Source: Echinometra lucunter (taxonomy: Eukaryota; Echinodermata; Echinoidea; Camarodonta; Echinometridae). Taken from it: DNA of 64,000 bases. The stretch covers positions 4,873,678 to 4,937,677 of the forward strand of contig CM057157.1 in NCBI GenBank assembly GCA_029962745.1, given 5' to 3'. Below, one piece after another: positions 26,129-38,733 of this stretch. Made by a program: the position numbers and the translations under genes. How positions within the stretch are numbered: the first letter of the stretch is position 1; every line of letters begins with the position of its first letter. The notes under the pieces were generated by a model. That model was not told the DNA's origin, did not search any database, and was given only the letters and a program-made list of their open reading frames with translations.

Positions 26129-28613
26129 CACCCTCAGTCAGATTTTATTCCAATTCCACCTCCACCCCCATCTTATTGATTATAATTTCTTAAACTAATT
26201 TTGGAGTTGCCCCTCATAGCAATTGACTTAGATTAATTTCTAATCTAAGAAGTTTAGAGTGAGATACAGTGTAGATACATTGTGAAATGTTGACAGACAT
26301 GGTATATTAGCAGCACTTGCTTTAATCTTTGTGACAACAGAAATTTGTCTGGTTTTGGTATCTCGTCGATATTACCCAATATGATCTCCATTTTAGTGGT
26401 AATGTTATCTGACACTGAGAAGGATGTGAATGTCATTGAGATTTTTGATCGAAAAAACAATAGACCATGAAGGGCATAGCTCTGAGGCGACGTGCACCGA
26501 GGCAGCCAGATTTTATTATTATGATTATAATCATAGTATACTAACTTAATAATACCTGAAGTATATAAAGCTAATATCATTCTTTCAAACTACCTAGTAT
26601 ATTTTGGTTATTTTTGGTTGGTTTTGCTAATGTCATGAAACCTTCAGTCTGATGAAATGTGTTGTTGTCTTTCAAATTAAGTTTTGTTGCTAATTCTGGT
26701 CAGTTTTTGCTGATTTCCTACGATCTTTTGCTCAGATGAGAAATTTGGTTTCACATGGTTAATGTAATCATGTGTAGATGTGAAACTCTTCTCTGCAGAC
26801 AATTCACTTTCTCTTGAAGCTTTTCTAGATATCACCTTCATAACATGATACTTTTCAGCAACCTAAGAATGACTTGAATATTATCTCTTTCAATCAATGA
26901 TTTACATGTATGGAAGAAGATTGAGCAGTGTAATATAAACTGGGTTGAGATACTCCAATTGATAGGATAGGCAAGTGGCAGCCATTTCTGCTAATTAGGC
27001 TTGGTGAGGGCCCCAAGGGGGATAGGGAGAAGGTTGTTTACTTCTCAGACTGTCTGGGAAGCAAGCTTGCCTTCAGGACTCCTTTTGCCTCTTTCACACT
27101 TTGTCTTTACTAGTCCAAACCAGGAATGGACTGAATGCTGAATAAAGTTGGTCTTTTACTCTGAAGATATACATGAATGTTACTTAAATTATTATTCCAA
27201 TATTTGCAGTGATATGAATGTATGTGTAGATTGAGAACAAAAACTTTTATACACTAACTGTGGCTAAACTCTTTCGAAGTCATCACCATGGCCTGGTCAA
27301 CACTGGAATTGATATCTTATTATGTCTGTTTAGGAAATGTGCTTTTTCACGGAAGTGCTATGAAATAACAAGGAAATGACCTTCAAACTTACTTTTTGAA
27401 GAGAAATTTTTTAAAGATTTCTGTTTTTATTCATTTGAAAGTATGGTAACCATTCATTTTTTACCCCCTGTTCCTGTGTCCTGGTCCAGCAAGTCCAGCT
27501 ACTCTGTAACAGATGAGTGTCTCCAGAATGTCCTGTGTAGGCCTCTGAGCTTAGTGTTTTGATTGGCAACAACAAAATATGATTAGTAATAGGCAGGATT
27601 TACTGGGCTGACAGATATCATCAGGCATTTACAAATAATCACAAGTCCCATAGTAGATCTGTTGGTATGTAATCGGTTTAAACATACAAGTTATGGATCC
27701 TTTATAAACAGATATACACATAGGTTCTTTCATGTGTCTTGTTGATTTGGGAGTTAAGTTGTCTTGTGTTGATTTAGACTGATGAATGTGCAGTACTTAA
27801 AGAATTACTAGTATATCAGAAAAGAGGGGCAGGAGGGCTTTATAGCGAGACTGCTGTTATGAGAAAGTATGACATATTCATGACCCATTGGCTCAAGACC
27901 AGCAGCATGTTGCATGTGTTGGATAAAGATGATTATCTGTAGAAGTTATATAAATTGCTCTCAATTAGTTTGACAAGATGATAAATTGGTTTTCATGTGA
28001 GTATACCACAGGTGTTACTATATGTTATATGATTTTGAGAGAAAGAAGGGCATAAATTCTATGTTCTAACTCCGCATTTTCAGAAAATAAACAAATTAGA
28101 AAACGATGGCTCATTGGTGATTTTTAGCTCAATTAAATTAAGAGTCATACTTGAGAAAAGAAAAATAGTCTTCAGATGTTAATGAGTACATGCTAATGTT
28201 AGTCTGCAATGCAACCAATTAGATTATCCGTAAATCCATAAAAATGTACAAACCAAAGGTAGCGACTATAGGTAATATTCAAGTTTGAAGCGTACCTTTA
28301 ATTTCCCAGAGCCTTGGGCAAGGTATTTTCATATCATATTTATACTCTCAGTATGTGTGTTTAGATTGACAGTAGAATACCAATAATATCACTAGGTCAG
28401 GGTAGTTCTGTTGGGAGGCCACCACAACTCTCATATACACTCCCTATATTGTAATTCTCTTAGTGCTGTATCTCACTGATCTGTGCACTCTCGAATGCGA
28501 AACCACCTTTAATATTCAATATTAATATCATAGTGGACTGTAAATTTTCAGTTATTTGCAGTGTACATGTAGTTTCTGGTGTGTCAATATGTGTATTCAT
28601 GCCATTTGGATAT

Positions 28614-29189
28614 TACTGTATCAGCTGAAATTTTCGCGCTGGTTTTATTTTCGAGAATTTCGCGAATCACTCACCTATCGCAAATTTTACAACACGCAAA
28701 AATATCCGCACGTACGTTTGCTTTAGCTCTCGTCATCGGCACATTGTTGCCATTGTTGCCTCTGCTCCATGTATAGCATCATATCACAACACACAGAGAA
28801 ATTGTCGGGGCCATTGTTGCCATTGTTGCCATTGTTGCCTCTGCTCCGTGTATAGCATCATATCACAACACACAGAGAAATTGTCGGGGCCTTAGTGGGG
28901 TGGTAAGAAAGAGAGTCGCCGAAAACGTGCTACAAATCAAGAAATCAGGGGTTTTATGATGGCCTTTTTTTTGTTTATCGCAAGCTACGAGTGTGATGGT
29001 ATTGGCAAAAAAATCGAAAAACAAATCCTCCGGATCTGCCGATATGGCTCTTTCATACTACAAATAAGTTTACTGCAAGTCCTGTCTTGCTACTGCTTTT
29101 GCGCTCGCGAAATTAATGACTCGCAAAAATGTCTGTGAGCCTGTGATTCGCGAAAATATCTGTACGTGAAAATATTGGCTTATACAGTA
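28614..29189. mobile_element. 576-bp TIR element, TACTGTA ends
   Basis: TACTGTATCAGCTGAAATTT at the left matches the complement of the right end, TACTGTATAAGCCAATATTT. The subterminal parts are rich in TTCGCGAA-like motifs (28634-28676 and 29098-29165). The middle holds a tandem duplication (28741-28890). Confidence 0.7.
28741..28890. repeat. tandem duplication, 79-bp period
   Basis: TCTGCTCCATGTATAGCATC at 28761 recurs at 28840 with one substitution, including the downstream ACACAGAGAAATTGTCGGGG. Between the copies is a short ATTGTTGCC array (two units before the first copy, three before the second). Confidence 0.9.
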
Positions 29190-30462
29190 CAGTGCTCCTC
29201 TTAGCCTTTTTTTTTTTTTTTTTTTACACATCTCTCGACCGTCACATTTCTATTTGTAAATATTTTTCATAGCCTTTGCTGTTAAATGCATCTTAATACC
29301 CCAATGGAACATTATAAACATGACAGAATGGACCTGCTTACACACTATAATTCTCCATTTGGACATACTCAAGAAAGTGAAAGAGTGAACAGTATACATG
29401 TCTGAAATTGTTAACATTTTGAGAGGATTTACAAATCATTACTGGCTGCCAGTCATCATAATGAGGGAAATTTCCTGTTATTTTTTTTTAGAAAATTGGA
29501 ACAAAGAGCATGTAGTGTTAAAGACACCTGGGTCTTTCAGCTGTTTGCTGATCAGTGAATGAATGTAAATTTTTGTACCAATATTTCAAATATAGATAAC
29601 AATGACTTGATGGCTACATGTACACAGTGAAAGACGGACAGATAATAATGAATGTGGTATTTGTTGTACATGTACGAATTTGAAAGAAGAAAAATGTAGG
29701 TAAATCATTTCTCATATTTGGCCAGGGACCATTTTGTATGTAGCAGCTCTTCATATTCCATATTTCAGTGAGTTGTATAATTTTTCACAAGTGTCAGTCA
29801 TTTATGTAAAACTGAATCTAATGGCACCAGCAATAATCCTTCATATTATTGAAAGGATCTAAACACATTAAACTATTGAAGAGCTATTTTTAAACCTAAC
29901 ATTAATTGTAAAGTAGCAGAAGTTTATGCACCTGTCTTTTTGTGATTAAATGATCTTATAGCTTTGGTGTGGATCCCAGATGTTTAGTTAAGCTAGAAGA
30001 AAGCAGTGAGAAGGTCACTTAGTTTTAAGTTGATGGCAGCATTGTTCCTTTAACCTTCTACAGTGAGTAAGAGGAAATGAGAGGGACATTCTCTTAAGTG
30101 TAAATTTCAACAAGTGCTTTCTTCTTTCTTTAGTGTGATGTAACCCCCTTTGTGGTCTCTCTGGATCAGTGTGCAGAACACATTCAACTTTCATGACTTA
30201 TCTTCTTCAAACTCAGCATGTGTGTGATGACAAAGGGATAGAGAGATAGACAGAATAAAAGAAAATGTAAACATAAGTATACAGACAGGCAGAGAAAGAG
30301 AGAAAGAGATGACAGAGGAGAGAGTCACACACGGGTCGAGGGGAAAGACACCAAATGTCAGATAAAGGGAAAGGAAGGGAGATTATATAAATAAGTATAC
30401 AGGAAAAACAGTACCAACACTCTTAATTTCCTAGACTTAAATCAGGGACAAATCCACAATTG

Positions 30463-30810
30463 GATTGAAAATCGTAACCTAACTGGTAGAAATCAGTCGT
30501 GTTGATTATAATTTCTTTATCTAAAAGTCGTCCCTAATGACTAATTACTACGAAATTTAGAGTGAATGCGTACATGTACCTTTTGTAAGGAATTTTTGAC
30601 TTATCCCTTACACCCCCTGTGTTTGCAGAGTTTTTGCAGAGATTGAAAATCGTAACCTAACTGGTAGAAATCAGTCGTGTTGATTATAATTTCTTTATCT
30701 AAAAGTCATCCCTGATGACTAATTACTACGATATTTAGAGTGAATGCATACATGTACCTTTTGTGAGGAATTTTTGACCTATCCCTTACACCCCCTGTTT
30801 TTGCAGAGTT
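30463..30810. repeat. tandem duplication, 178-bp period
   Basis: The unit beginning GATTGAAAATCGTAACCTAA (30463) is repeated directly at 30641, with only a few substitutions over its length. Both units include a TACATGTACCTTTTG segment and end near CACCCCCTGT..TTTGCAGAG. Confidence 0.92.
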
Positions 30811-31049
30811 AGGATTATGTCATCATGATGGATAGTTAGGATTGGAATTAGGATTGAGGTCAGGCTTAGTGTTAGGGTTGTGGTATGGATTATGTTTGGG
30901 GTTATAGTGGTTTTATGCAGCTTTACCAAAAATGGAGGTCTCGTAAAGTATGATTTCCATTGATAGACAATAATAGGAAGGACATCCATAGACATTAGAT
31001 TGCTTCAAAACAGGAGCTCCATGTCACCTGTCATTGCACTTTGCAGTGA

Positions 31050-31219
31050 GGGCACCATTTCATGAAAGTTTTCAGCACTGACAAGTTGTCATTCTCTGAC
31101 AATTACCATAGTAACAACCAGTGACCAGTGCTTCTCAGCCAGTCAAAAACAAGGATTTTACTGAAATTTTCAGAGAACGACAACTTGTCAGTGCTGACAA
31201 CTTTCATGAAACAGTGCCC
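31050..31219. mobile_element. 170-bp palindromic MITE
   Basis: The inverted ends are GGGCACCATTTCATGAAAGT and ACTTTCATGAAACAGTGCCC, continuing inward with CAGCACTGACAAGTTGTC paired to GACAACTTGTCAGTGCTG. The end design is like the element at 22628, but the core differs. Confidence 0.82.
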
Positions 31220-31742
31220 AGATTTCTGATCAGTTGTGTCTTTGTTTTTGTTTTTGTTTATATGTTTTACTTTAATCAGATCATCCATAATACGGTGATA
31301 CATGTACGTGTACTTTAGCATTAGGCTATCCTTCATTTCACCTCTTGCTCTCTCCCCTCTCTCTGTCTCCTTTTCTCTTTTTTTCCTTTCTCTCTCTTTT
31401 TCTCTTTGCTCTTTTCTCTTTCATTCACTCTCTCTCTCTCTCTCTGTTCATCATGCATTACACCACATTTTGGGTGTAAACCCCCAATCACTCTGAAATG
31501 TCTGTTAATCTGAGGATGACACACCACTGTTGATTACAAAGATTATAGAATGTATTTGATCATTTTGGCTGAATCATTCTAACGTTTTACAGTACTTTTC
31601 CATTACTTAAGGTGATTTTTTTTTTTCAGTGATGGATAGTAGAGGCATCTCCCCTGAACCCATAGTACACACATTTTGGTGTATGCTGTATATTGTGTAA
31701 CCTTTTATATTACTTGGTGTTCCCTCTCTCTGGGCATATTAA

Positions 31743-32148
31743 CCCATTCGTGACAGAGGTCCACATTTTGTGGTTTGGCCCAATATCTTTTGATGCAAAG
31801 CCCTAAAAATCATACCAAATACATGAGCAGAAAGAACAAAAAATTTTACACAAACTGTGCCCATTTTGATTGCGTCAATATTCGTTGTTTGATGCTGAAA
31901 TTTTTTTTAAAGGAAAATAAGCACTTAAATCCTTAAATTGGCAATGTGATAGAAGGTTTAAAATCACCGTTTTCCCCTGCAAATTGGCAACTTTTTGACT
32001 TCTCATAATTTCTGTCAATTTATATTCATTTCAGATACATGACGTTTTATAAGGAAAATGTAGCAATAAAATAAAAATGTTGGTGTTGCCAATTTGAAGA
32101 AAAAAAGCTGATCAAATTAGGCTTCAAATAATTCCTGTCACGAATGGG
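31743..32148. mobile_element. piggyBac-like MITE with TTAA duplication
   Basis: CCCATTCGTGACAG at the left and its exact complement CTGTCACGAATGGG at the right are directly bounded by TTAA on both sides (31739-31742 and 32149-32152). TTAA targets and CCC-starting ends are the signature of the piggyBac superfamily. 406 bp, no transposase. Confidence 0.85.
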
Positions 32149-33234
32149 TTAAAATCTTTTGCACCTCAAACATCTGAGTAGAGTAGAAACATATGATTCA
32201 AAACCGCCTTCACTTTTGAGGAAAGACAACTTCAGTGAAATAAATGCCCTATCACATGATTTCTGATGAAGTTGGTCTACTAATCCCTTTCTATGACATT
32301 TTAAAATCCTTATATGTGTTGATTTGTACATTAGTATTTGTCAAGTCTGTAGTGCCAGACTTTCTGTCTATAGTGGAGATGCACTTGACCTTGATGAGTC
32401 ACAAATATGACGTTTCAAAAACGTGATGTCGCAGGCATTAGGATTGACAGCTGCATGAAGAATAATCAGTCCATTTACTTGATTTTATGTATTGGTCTGT
32501 AGTATATTTCAAACCCCAAAAGTGATTTTGACAAGTTGTACATGTACCTGAGGCATGCCTGGCATTGTAACAGCAAATAGTGTGACAGGTAACAGATGAA
32601 TTACAGTTGTAGTTCTGTGTAGAAACACGAATAGATTTTATTGCATTGCTATACTGGTCTTCTGCTTGTATGTACACATCAGATTTCTGTCACCTATAGA
32701 TTTGAATTATTTTCATAGGTAGTGTGTGTCTAAAATGCCTGTTTCCATCTAGGATGATTGTCTTGATCATATTCATGTCTGAGAATCATGATACTGATGA
32801 TGTTAACATGCTCTGCTTGAGTATTTGAGAGACACCCTGCAGGTATGATTCACAACAGCCAAGCCATCCTTGGTTTTTTCACGTTTTTAAATCGTGATAT
32901 TGACCACAAATGAACATGCCCTTCATGACATTTGACTGTCTGCATTGATACAAGGGAAGCCCTTACAACCATGAGTCACACACTAATCATCATCTATCAG
33001 GATCCAAGCAATGTGAATCAGTAGACACTCTGTTGACATAAGTGGTTGAAAAGAGTAAAAGCTAATGGGTGGTGTTGCTTCATAACAATTGCTCACATTT
33101 TTGTGGTTTGGCTTAGTAAATTTTTTTTTTCAGGGCCTTGAAAAATAATTCGCAGAATCCAAAACAAAAAGACTACATATTCCCGCCCACAATGTCGTCA
33201 TCCTTCATTGTTTTTTTTTTCTGTTGTCATATTC

Positions 33235-33515
33235 TAATTAATGAATAATGATAATGATGATAGCTTCTAGTATAGCACTCAGGTCCATCACTTGTGATGC
33301 TCAGGTCACTCAGACGTTATTACCCCGATCACAGTTTAGCGACCAAATATGTAATGTAGTATTGTAGCATATCTGGTCCTCATTTACAGAGCTCTGGGCG
33401 GAGAGTGGCAAATGTGGATTGATGTTTTGCTAAAAGATGTTAATGCCGGGGGATTCAAACCCTCAACCCTATGACTGAAAGTCAAGTGAATGAACCACTA
33501 CACCATGACACCTCC
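33235..33515 (-). mobile_element. tRNA-derived SINE
   Basis: Read on the minus strand, 33515-33444 is tRNA-like: an A-box-like TGGTGTAGTGG, an anticodon-loop-like CTTTCAG (would be TTC) and a B-box GGTTTGAATCC. The body includes the segment AGAGTGGCAAATGTGGATT (given on the + strand), shared with 35827-36022, and ends in an AT-rich tail. The tRNA arms are imperfect, so this is a SINE head and not a tRNA gene. Confidence 0.7.
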
Positions 33516-34582
33516 AACACATTTTTTTTTGTGATGCCATATTGCATTGTGGGCAAGGATCTTGAAAGATGAGTGCAATAGACATATAATAAATTTACTA
33601 GACGAAAAGCAGCACGCGTGGATATCATTACGCGAATGGCATTAGGCCCCGCCTCTTTCAGATCATTTGAAGGGGTCGATGAGCATCCGTTATCACCATG
33701 ATATCGATAACTCTGTTGCATTATTCATATCTAGTGCGCGTATCAGTTTTGTTGTGACACTTTGATTTAATGCGCATTTGTTGCGCATTTATTTTTATTA
33801 TTAACTGCGCATGCGGTAAGCTGATGCGTGTAATGTTTCATAACGCGTACAAACAAATGCTACTAGTTGGAAGCATCTTACAAAATGAATAATTCATTTT
33901 TTATTATGAATATTGATGGGTGCTTAGGTTGGCCTTGCAATGAATCTGGACAAAATGGCAGAGCTTCAGGGGCCTGGATGAGTGTGACTGCTGTAGAAGT
34001 GCACTCTTATTTTTGACACTTTACCAACCTCTTGTTGATTTTTTTGTTCAGTTTAAGACTAGGGTCCAGCCTTCTCAGTCTGTTGTGTGTAGGCTGTACT
34101 GAGGCATTTCTGTTGTTGTCATTTTAAAGATTTGTTGGAAAGTCCACTTGTAATTGCCTCTTGATCTAGTTTCAATGCCCGTAGGTCCCCAATTTCCGTC
34201 TGGAAGTGAAACACATTGTCTGAACAAAATTGGAAACGGATTCATGACAAGGTGAAGAAAGTATCGCCACCTGGATTCAACAGTAAACCTCTAGATTAAG
34301 GAAAACAATATTACCTAGGATTTCAAGACCTTCTGGTCTAAAGATGATTGCATTTTCTACACATTTTTGCTCAACTTTTCAGCATTCTCCGGAGGTGGAA
34401 TGTGTCCCTTTGAATTCTCAACCTTCCCCAAATTTAGTGACATTGAATGACAGAACTGTATGTTTGAGCAAATTTGATTGTTTGTAGTTTGGCATAATAC
34501 CAATTTGTGTATTGTCATACTTATACTCACACTACTAGAAAACATAGTTACAAACAAAAACAACAACAAATATGGATGTTAT

Positions 34583-34672
34583 TCTGTTACTACTGCTACA
34601 ACTATTACTACCATACTACTGCTATAACACTACTACTGTACTACTACTGCTACTACTACTAAATTACTCTTT
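34583..34672. repeat. degenerate (TAC)n repeat
   Basis: A stretch dominated by TACTAC and CTACTG units with interruptions. Confidence 0.85.
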
Positions 34673-35826
34673 TTTTTTCAAGCTGTGTGCATGCCTAGCA
34701 TGTATTTCTACCAAGTTGTGAGCTTATATTAAGGTGACTGCAATAGAGCATTTGCCTGTTTTCTTGTTGGTAATATGAAACTTCAGAAGTGGATTCAACC
34801 AAAACTGCATCGGACCTTGGGATGAGAGGATTTTGCAAGAATCATCATACCATTGGGACTTACCAATCAAATGCTATTTCTTGGTACAAATAAATAGTTG
34901 ATATGCATAAACCGTTAAAAGCCATTTTAAAATTTCAAAGTAAGGTCATTGTCATATAGTAAACAAATACTACTTTTCAAATGATACATGTACATTGCTC
35001 ATTACATATAGAGGTATATTGTTGAAGTTATGGTCAAAAGTAGCATATATTTTCTTATAATTTTCTTTATTTTAAAAAAATCTTTAATTTTTAATAGCTC
35101 AGCTTAACAAAAAAGGATAAATCAGTTTTTGCATTCAAATTCTTCAAGTGTTCCTTTTCGGAAATTTTATGTATTTCTCACTCTGAGCCGGAAGGATGTT
35201 GACCTCATTTTACTTCTAGAATTAATGCCCTTCTGTCTCTTAGCAGATGAAATGTCAGATAGTATCTCAATGTGATCACAGGGGAAAGATGCTAAGAGAT
35301 GTTACTCAACCTTTAATTGTTGTCATTCTTACATCTTTGAGAGAGAAGAATAGTAAGGTATATCTTGAAGCTTTCCTTCAGAGACCTCGGTTTAAAGGAA
35401 AGTAATCCAGAGTGAAATGTCATGGGATTATCAACCTTAGAATTTGTCCAATTATGTCTTGGTGCCAGTTTCCTTGGAAGATGTTCACATCCCTCTGTAG
35501 GGTTGATGACGAAGGTAATGCTTGAGGGTTATCGTTAAAGCCTGCCATACTCGTGAGATTCCCTAGAATTCTATGTCATCTGGCCTATATTCTCCACACT
35601 TATCCATTGTGTTTTTGTCCTATGTTTGATACTTCATTAGCTGTCAGCTATATTCTATCTATGCTTTTGAGGGTATTGCATCAGATATTTATCGACATTC
35701 AGTCTTTTCTATATGTGTCATAGTTCGTTGATCTTTTCAAATGACATTTTATTTAAAAAAAAGAAATCCCTCCCATGTATGCATTGGCCATCACAAAGGT
35801 CTGTATAGTTTTGGGAAATTGTGGAA

Positions 35827-36022
35827 TAATAATAATAATAGTATGGTCCATTATATAGTGCAGCTACTATATGCATATACTCTACTGCGCTCTACAAAGT
35901 TAATATTATTACCCCGGCTGAAGGAGCTGCCATGCAAGGTGCTAACAGGAATTTCTTCCTACCGAGTACCCACTTATACACCTGGATGGAGAGTGGCAAA
36001 TGTGGATTAATGTCTTGCCAAA
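35827..36022 (-). mobile_element. second copy of the SINE, head missing
   Basis: It shares AGAGTGGCAAATGTGGATTA, ATGTCTTGCCAAAAG and TTATTACCCCGG with the SINE at 33235. An AAT repeat at 35827-35841 is the tail. The tRNA-like head expected beyond 36022 is absent. Confidence 0.65.
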
Positions 36023-36487
36023 AGAATATGAATAAATCAAGCAGATGCACAAAGATGCTGACCTTGGTAAGCCAAAATATGCATTTTTTTTGGGGGGGGG
36101 GGGGATGACATTTTGGGGGAGGGAGGAGGGGGAATAGGTATTGCTTGTACCTTCTCCTGCTAATGAAAACATTGTTATTGGAAAACTTAAAATGTAATGT
36201 CTGGCTAACTTAAGAAATATATTTGCAATAACCTAGCCATGTAAACAGGTCATATATGGCTGAACAGCCTTGAGATAACATCAAATACCCTGCATCAAAA
36301 TTAAGAGCTCTGGCTTCCCAGCTTGTCTTTTTGTTCTCTGTTCAGTTGTGCTGAAGTTATTGTATTTTTATCAAAGGGAACTGTAGACCTACTGGAAATT
36401 GCTGAAGTAATAATGTGAGCAATGATGCACATTATGTGCTAATGTGGAGCTGGGCTACGCCTTAATGCTGGCAGATTATATACTTAA

Positions 36488-36950
36488 AGATGGTGCCCAA
36501 TGCTGAAACAATGTTCCTTCATTTAAAAGAACATGATTTTATTAGCAGAAAATCATCTGCCTAAAGTTTAAAAAAAAAGTCAAGTTGCAAAGAAAAACCC
36601 AAAATACATGCATGGTAAGATTTCAGCGATCAGCTGTGTCCCAGTTTCAATTGGGTACCCACAATGACGTCATTGTGGTTACCTTGTCGTGCAATTCTAG
36701 CAAAGTGCGCGCACGGTATGATACATATTGTACAGTCTAGAGCGTGCCACATCTGCAATGCGCGAAGCTGGGTAACCACATCTACGTCATACCTTATACT
36801 CAATTTTTTAGGTCAACCCTTGACTCATCACAAATAATTTGCCAAAATGCATTGATTTCAATTGAAAATCATCAAATCTTTAATGTTATTGTTCTTAGAA
36901 TTCTATTCTCGATCATATATCAAAAATTTTTAAACCATTGTAACATCACT
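36488..36950. mobile_element. TTAA-flanked element, family A, copy 1
   Basis: Bounded by TTAA at 36484-36487 and 36951-36954. It is homologous over its length, in opposite orientation, to 50502-50985. Shared blocks include AATGCTGAAAC, AAATCATCTGCCTAAAGTTT, GTACAGTCTAG and AGAATTCTATTCTCGATCAT. Internal hairpins surround GGGTACCCA motifs. Confidence 0.8.
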
Positions 36951-37066
36951 TTAACACAGTTGTAACATTGAAAACTGTTTCTTGCATCTGTTGTTACCAG
37001 GGAGAAAGTGCAGTAAGATGTGCATTTTTGATGATAACCTTTTGCAAATTAGTGCCAAACAAGTAC

Positions 37067-37120
37067 TTTTGTAACAAAAGACACTTGTGTAACAAAAGTA
37101 ACTTGTGTAACAAAAGTATT
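37067..37120 (+). repeat. 18-bp tandem repeat, three units
   Basis: The unit TTGTGTAACAAAAGTAAC occurs about three times with small changes, at 37067, 37085 and 37103. Confidence 0.85.
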
Positions 37121-37463
37121 TTGTTTGTAATCATAAAAAACAACACTTTGTGTACTCCTGTCTCTTTCCTGCAACCTACCCCCCCCCCTCGGCTTCCACT
37201 AACACTACTTCTCCTCTACAGGAAACTGTCTATATATGCTCTAGCAGTATTAGTACTAAGCCGTTGACTACTGAACTTACTCTTTTCCATAGGTTTAATA
37301 CAAGGGCCACCTGGTTCCAGTAGGCAATGGGTTAAGAAGATGGTGCCCATGCTCATGGGTAGTGTATATCGACCTCCACCAACTAACTACCAGATGACTT
37401 AGTTAAATATTCTATCTGAATTACTTGAGGCAGTCAGTTAGAATTTCAGATGCTTGTAGTTAA

Positions 37464-38014
37464 AGGGAAAGTCCACCCTAGAAGTTTCACTGTTTCAATA
37501 AAAGGAGATAAATTTGAACAGCATTTTAAAAAAGAAATGAGCAAAATCGGTCAAAGAATAAGAAAATTACACTCATTTACATTTTCTAGCAAACTACTCT
37601 CGGCTATGCAAATTGGCAACACTGATGACATCATATGCGAGCAGGTCTCCATTCACTTTGTACATAAAATTTCACATTTTCTCAATTTTCTTGGAAGTTA
37701 CACATTTTCTTACCCCATAGTCAAAGTATGTTATGTAAAAAGCAATTCTCCTGAACATACATTGATTATGGGGGTTAGAAAATTGTAACTTTCAAGAAAT
37801 TTGAGAAAATGTGAAATTTCATCTACAAAGTGAATGGAGACCTGCTCGCATATGATGTCATCAGTGTTGCCAATTTGCAGAGCCGAGAGTAGTTTACTAG
37901 AAAATGTAAACGAGTGTAATTTTCTTATTCTTTGACCGATTTTGCTCATTTCTTTTTTAAAATGCTGTTCAAATTTTTATTGAAACAGTGAAACTTCTAG
38001 GGTGAATTTTCCCT
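37464..38014. mobile_element. 551-bp full hairpin element with TTAA duplication
   Basis: TTAA flanks both ends (37460-37463 and 38015-38018). The left end AGGGAAAGTCCACCCTAGAA and the complement of the right end AGGGAAAATTCACCCTAGAA begin two arms of about 260 nt that pair almost completely. As a result the two strands give near-identical peptides (SKIGQRIRKLHSFTF...). The arms are very similar, so the insertion is probably recent or the hairpin is maintained. No transposase. Confidence 0.9.
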
Positions 38015-38677
38015 TTAAGGCATGCCTTGGGGAAGTGACTACTCAATTTATTCTGACCTATCTAGATTTTACCAGTGCATTCAGGGTGGGGAGATTGGGA
38101 TGATGAAAAACTTTGAAGGTGATGGGTAGATGAAAAAAGGAAAAATAAGAATGAATGAAATCAGTTAGCATATTTGCCAAGAGAAATGGGATATACAAGA
38201 CCAACCTTTAACCCCCCCCCCCAAAAAAAAATAGAACAACACAAAAATAACATTGCTTGCATTAGCTTTTCATTGCAATCCTGACATCTCTGACTGTATT
38301 TTTTTTCCTGTGACAAACAAAGGGTGAGATTCTTTTAGTTGGTGAAAAGAATAAAGTTTTGAATATTTTTAATTGTTCTGTGTATGATTAATCTTAGAGT
38401 ATGAGTGTCTTCTGGTTTGCCATAGATCTCTCCATCTCTCACGATGGTGCTTCAGATTGTGACCCCATTCTGCCTAATCAAAATCCATTTGTCTAGATGA
38501 AATCCTTCTTTCCTGCTCACCACTAATCAGTCTATCTATTCTCTCGTCTATTCTGTTCAGTCTGATAAATTCGCATGTTGACTTTCATCTGCATCACTTT
38601 GTCTTATTCATTCTCCTCTGCCTTTGTTTCCTCATATGAGCATTATCTTGAGCCTTTCTCATGCCATTGTTTTATAT

Positions 38678-38733
38678 ACACACACACACACACCCCACAC
38701 ACACACACACACACACACTCTCTCTCTCTCTCT
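38678..38733. repeat. (CA)n-(CT)n microsatellite
   Basis: A CA run with one CCC interruption, then a CT run. Confidence 0.96.

Noticed and set aside
33444..33515. tRNA-Glu gene on the minus strand
   Set aside because: The anticodon stem has mismatches and the sequence continues into a body shared with another repeat copy.
37450..37949. Two ORFs on opposite strands with the same peptide
   Set aside because: They are the two arms of the TTAA-flanked hairpin element, not a duplicated gene.
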